Assembly: GCF_003688495.1 (NCBI RefSeq)
Contig: NZ_REFH01000009.1
Coordinates: 248,001-312,000, forward strand
Length of the DNA: 64,000 bases
Direction: 5' to 3'
Source of the DNA: Flavobacterium weaverense
GTDB lineage: Bacteria > Bacteroidota > Bacteroidia > Flavobacteriales > Flavobacteriaceae
Shown here: piece by piece, positions 62,873 through 64,000 of the stretch
Layout: every line of letters starts with the position of its first letter
Position numbering within the stretch: the first letter of the stretch is position 1
Translations under genes and position numbers: made by a program
The notes under the pieces: generated by a model
The model's database searches: none
What the model was told of the DNA's origin: nothing
The model's input: the letters and a program-made list of their open reading frames with translations, nothing else

Positions 62873-63460
62873 TTATTGTCTTTTCTCTAAAATTTTAAGA
62901 ATTTCCTCTGCTTTTTGTTTAGCCTTATCAAGTGAGATATTTTCTATAACAAAATTGCTTTTAGAAATTCGCTGCTCATCAGTCCATTGCGCTTCCATCC
63001 TTTTTAATATAAGTTCGCGAGTGGTTTTATCGCGCTTCATCACGCGCTCGATCCTAATATCCACAGGCGCTGTAACCGCTATCACAAAGTCACAATTTTT
63101 ATGACTCCCGCTTTCAAACAAAATTGCTGCCTCGTATAACACAAATGAATTTGATTGATGTTGCAGTAACCAATTCTTGAAATGACTTTTTACTGCAGGG
63201 TGAACAATTGCGTTCAATATTTGTAATTTTTCAGGATTATCAAATACGATTTTAGCTAATTTTTCTCTAATGAGAATATCGTTTTCAAAAAGTGATTCTC
63301 CAAAAGCGTCTTTAATAGAATTTACTATCTTTATAGACTGCATTAATTTCCGAGCTTCATCATCAGCGATATAAAGCGGAATACCAAAAGAATGAAAATA
63401 ATTAGCAATAGTTGTTTTACCACTTCCTATTCCACCTGTCAATCCAATAATTTTAGTCAT
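62873..63460 (-). CDS. coaE: dephospho-CoA kinase
   Basis: 195 aa. P-loop GLTGGIGSGKTTIAN, D in IADDEARKL, HPAVKSHF, and AILFESGSHKNCDFVIAVTA. Last step of CoA synthesis. It begins 2 nt after the glycosyltransferase stop. Confidence 0.96.
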   Translation of the reverse strand: MTKIIGLTGGIGSGKTTIANYFHSFGIPLYIADDEARKLMQSIKIVNSIKDAFGESLFENDILIREKLAKIVFDNPEKLQILNAIVHPAVKSHFKNWLLQHQSNSFVLYEAAILFESGSHKNCDFVIAVTAPVDIRIERVMKRDKTTRELILKRMEAQWTDEQRISKSNFVIENISLDKAKQKAEEILKILEKRQ

Positions 63461-63462
63461 AA

Positions 63463-64000
63463 CTATATTTTGAAAAATAATTCTGGAAAAGCTTCCTGCG
63501 GTTTTTGTTTTAAAATAATAACTTTAAAGTAGGATTTCATAAATCCAGTTCCGTATCCATAAAACTGATTCCAAACGGCGATGAGCGATAAATAACCAAT
63601 TTTAATACTCTTATTTTGATAAGAGGACACCAAGAACAATACCAAAAAGTAAATAAAGTACAGTTGCAGTAAATAATCAAAATTATAGAACAACATTAAA
63701 AATATGGATACTATTAGTCCTATTAAAAATGCAGAAGGAAAGAAAAAAGTTAATTTATTGTATTTTGGGTACCAACTGTTCAATATAGGTCTCGCTTTAC
63801 CAAATTTGTTTACCTGTATAGAAAACTTATTCCAGTCAATTCTTCTCTTATGATATACATACGCATTTGGAAAGAGTTTAGTTTCAAAACCTAAATTCCA
63901 TAATCGAATTGATAAGTCGGGATCTTCTCCTGGATGGATGTTTCCAAAGCCTTGAGATGCTTCAAAAGCTTTTTTAGACAATCCCATATTAAAACTTCGA
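63463..64000 (-). CDS. glycosyltransferase family 2, partial (C-terminal part)
   Basis: The frame stays open to the window edge (at least 178 codons). The residues SFNMGLSKKAFEASQGF and GEDPDLSIRLWNLGF are the GT2 acceptor-site ED motif region. Two or three membrane segments lie in the C-terminal third. Likely a membrane-associated glycosyltransferase for surface polysaccharide. The N-terminal nucleotide-binding part is outside the window. Operon with coaE. Confidence 0.85.
   Translation of the reverse strand, partial: RSFNMGLSKKAFEASQGFGNIHPGEDPDLSIRLWNLGFETKLFPNAYVYHKRRIDWNKFSIQVNKFGKARPILNSWYPKYNKLTFFFPSAFLIGLIVSIFLMLFYNFDYLLQLYFIYFLVLFLVSSYQNKSIKIGYLSLIAVWNQFYGYGTGFMKSYFKVIILKQKPQEAFPELFFKI

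Overview
The window looks like a chromosomal segment of a Flavobacterium-like member of the Bacteroidota. The DNA is AT-rich. Several genes are preceded by the Bacteroidota promoter signature (TTG, about 17-23 bp, then TAnnTTTG) instead of Shine-Dalgarno sequences. The gene content fits this group: an arginine operon with a SOTC/AOTC-type transcarbamylase, a YtxJ bacilliredoxin-like protein, VF530, an RprXY-like two-component pair, and many short palindromic intergenic repeats.

Layout. 1-0.57 kb: three small genes on the minus strand (52 aa, 80 aa, start of a YchJ-like protein). 0.9-4.2 kb: a multi-PAS membrane histidine kinase overlapping a single-domain response regulator. 4.2-5.7 kb: small conserved genes, including a J-domain/KTSC fusion. 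6.0-7.2 kb: a TlpA/DUF4369-type lipoprotein oxidoreductase broken by an in-frame TGA. 7.37 kb: tRNA-Tyr. 7.5-17.7 kb: an accessory region starting at the tRNA. It holds a small membrane protein inside a 15-bp inverted repeat, a DUF2971 protein, a heavily decayed IS91-type transposase with a nested broken GIY-YIG gene, an AraC regulator with a glutathione-independent formaldehyde dehydrogenase and a GlcG/HbpS-like protein, a DUF1648 protein, another membrane protein, and several cassette-like palindromic elements, two pairs of which share sequence.

17.7-24.9 kb: housekeeping genes (zinc alcohol dehydrogenase, DUF6526, pentapeptide repeat protein, MiaE, GlyA, FahA, a lipoprotein). 24.9-36.4 kb: a large arginine/proline cluster on the plus strand: GNAT acyltransferase, argG, argC, argD, proA, proB, argF', argB, argE, argH, preceded by a strong promoter and a roughly 330-nt leader. 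Short palindromic and TTTGTG-type repeats sit between these genes and have altered the ends of ArgF' and ArgB. Together the genes take glutamate through N-acylated intermediates to arginine, and the first two steps of proline synthesis share the operon.

36.4-44.5 kb: a DUF2157-type membrane protein pair, ytxJ divergent from clpB, and aguB-aguA for agmatine to putrescine. 44.5-52.1 kb: M1 peptidase, aldose epimerase-like protein, GNAT, DUF3575, VF530, histidine phosphatase, smpB, a HTH-Fic protein, pcm. 52.2-60.4 kb: an oxidoreductase, 3-hydroxybutyryl-CoA dehydrogenase, DUF1015, YggS, an exonuclease/GIY-YIG fusion, a potassium channel, miaA, an acyl-ACP thioesterase. 60.5-64 kb, minus strand: an OmpR-type regulator with its kinase, coaE, and a glycosyltransferase cut by the window edge.

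No CRISPR array, rRNA or intact insertion sequence was seen. The items most worth a second look are the tRNA-adjacent accessory region with its palindromic modules, the arginine operon with a non-canonical specificity residue in the transcarbamylase, and the repeat-modified gene ends within that operon.
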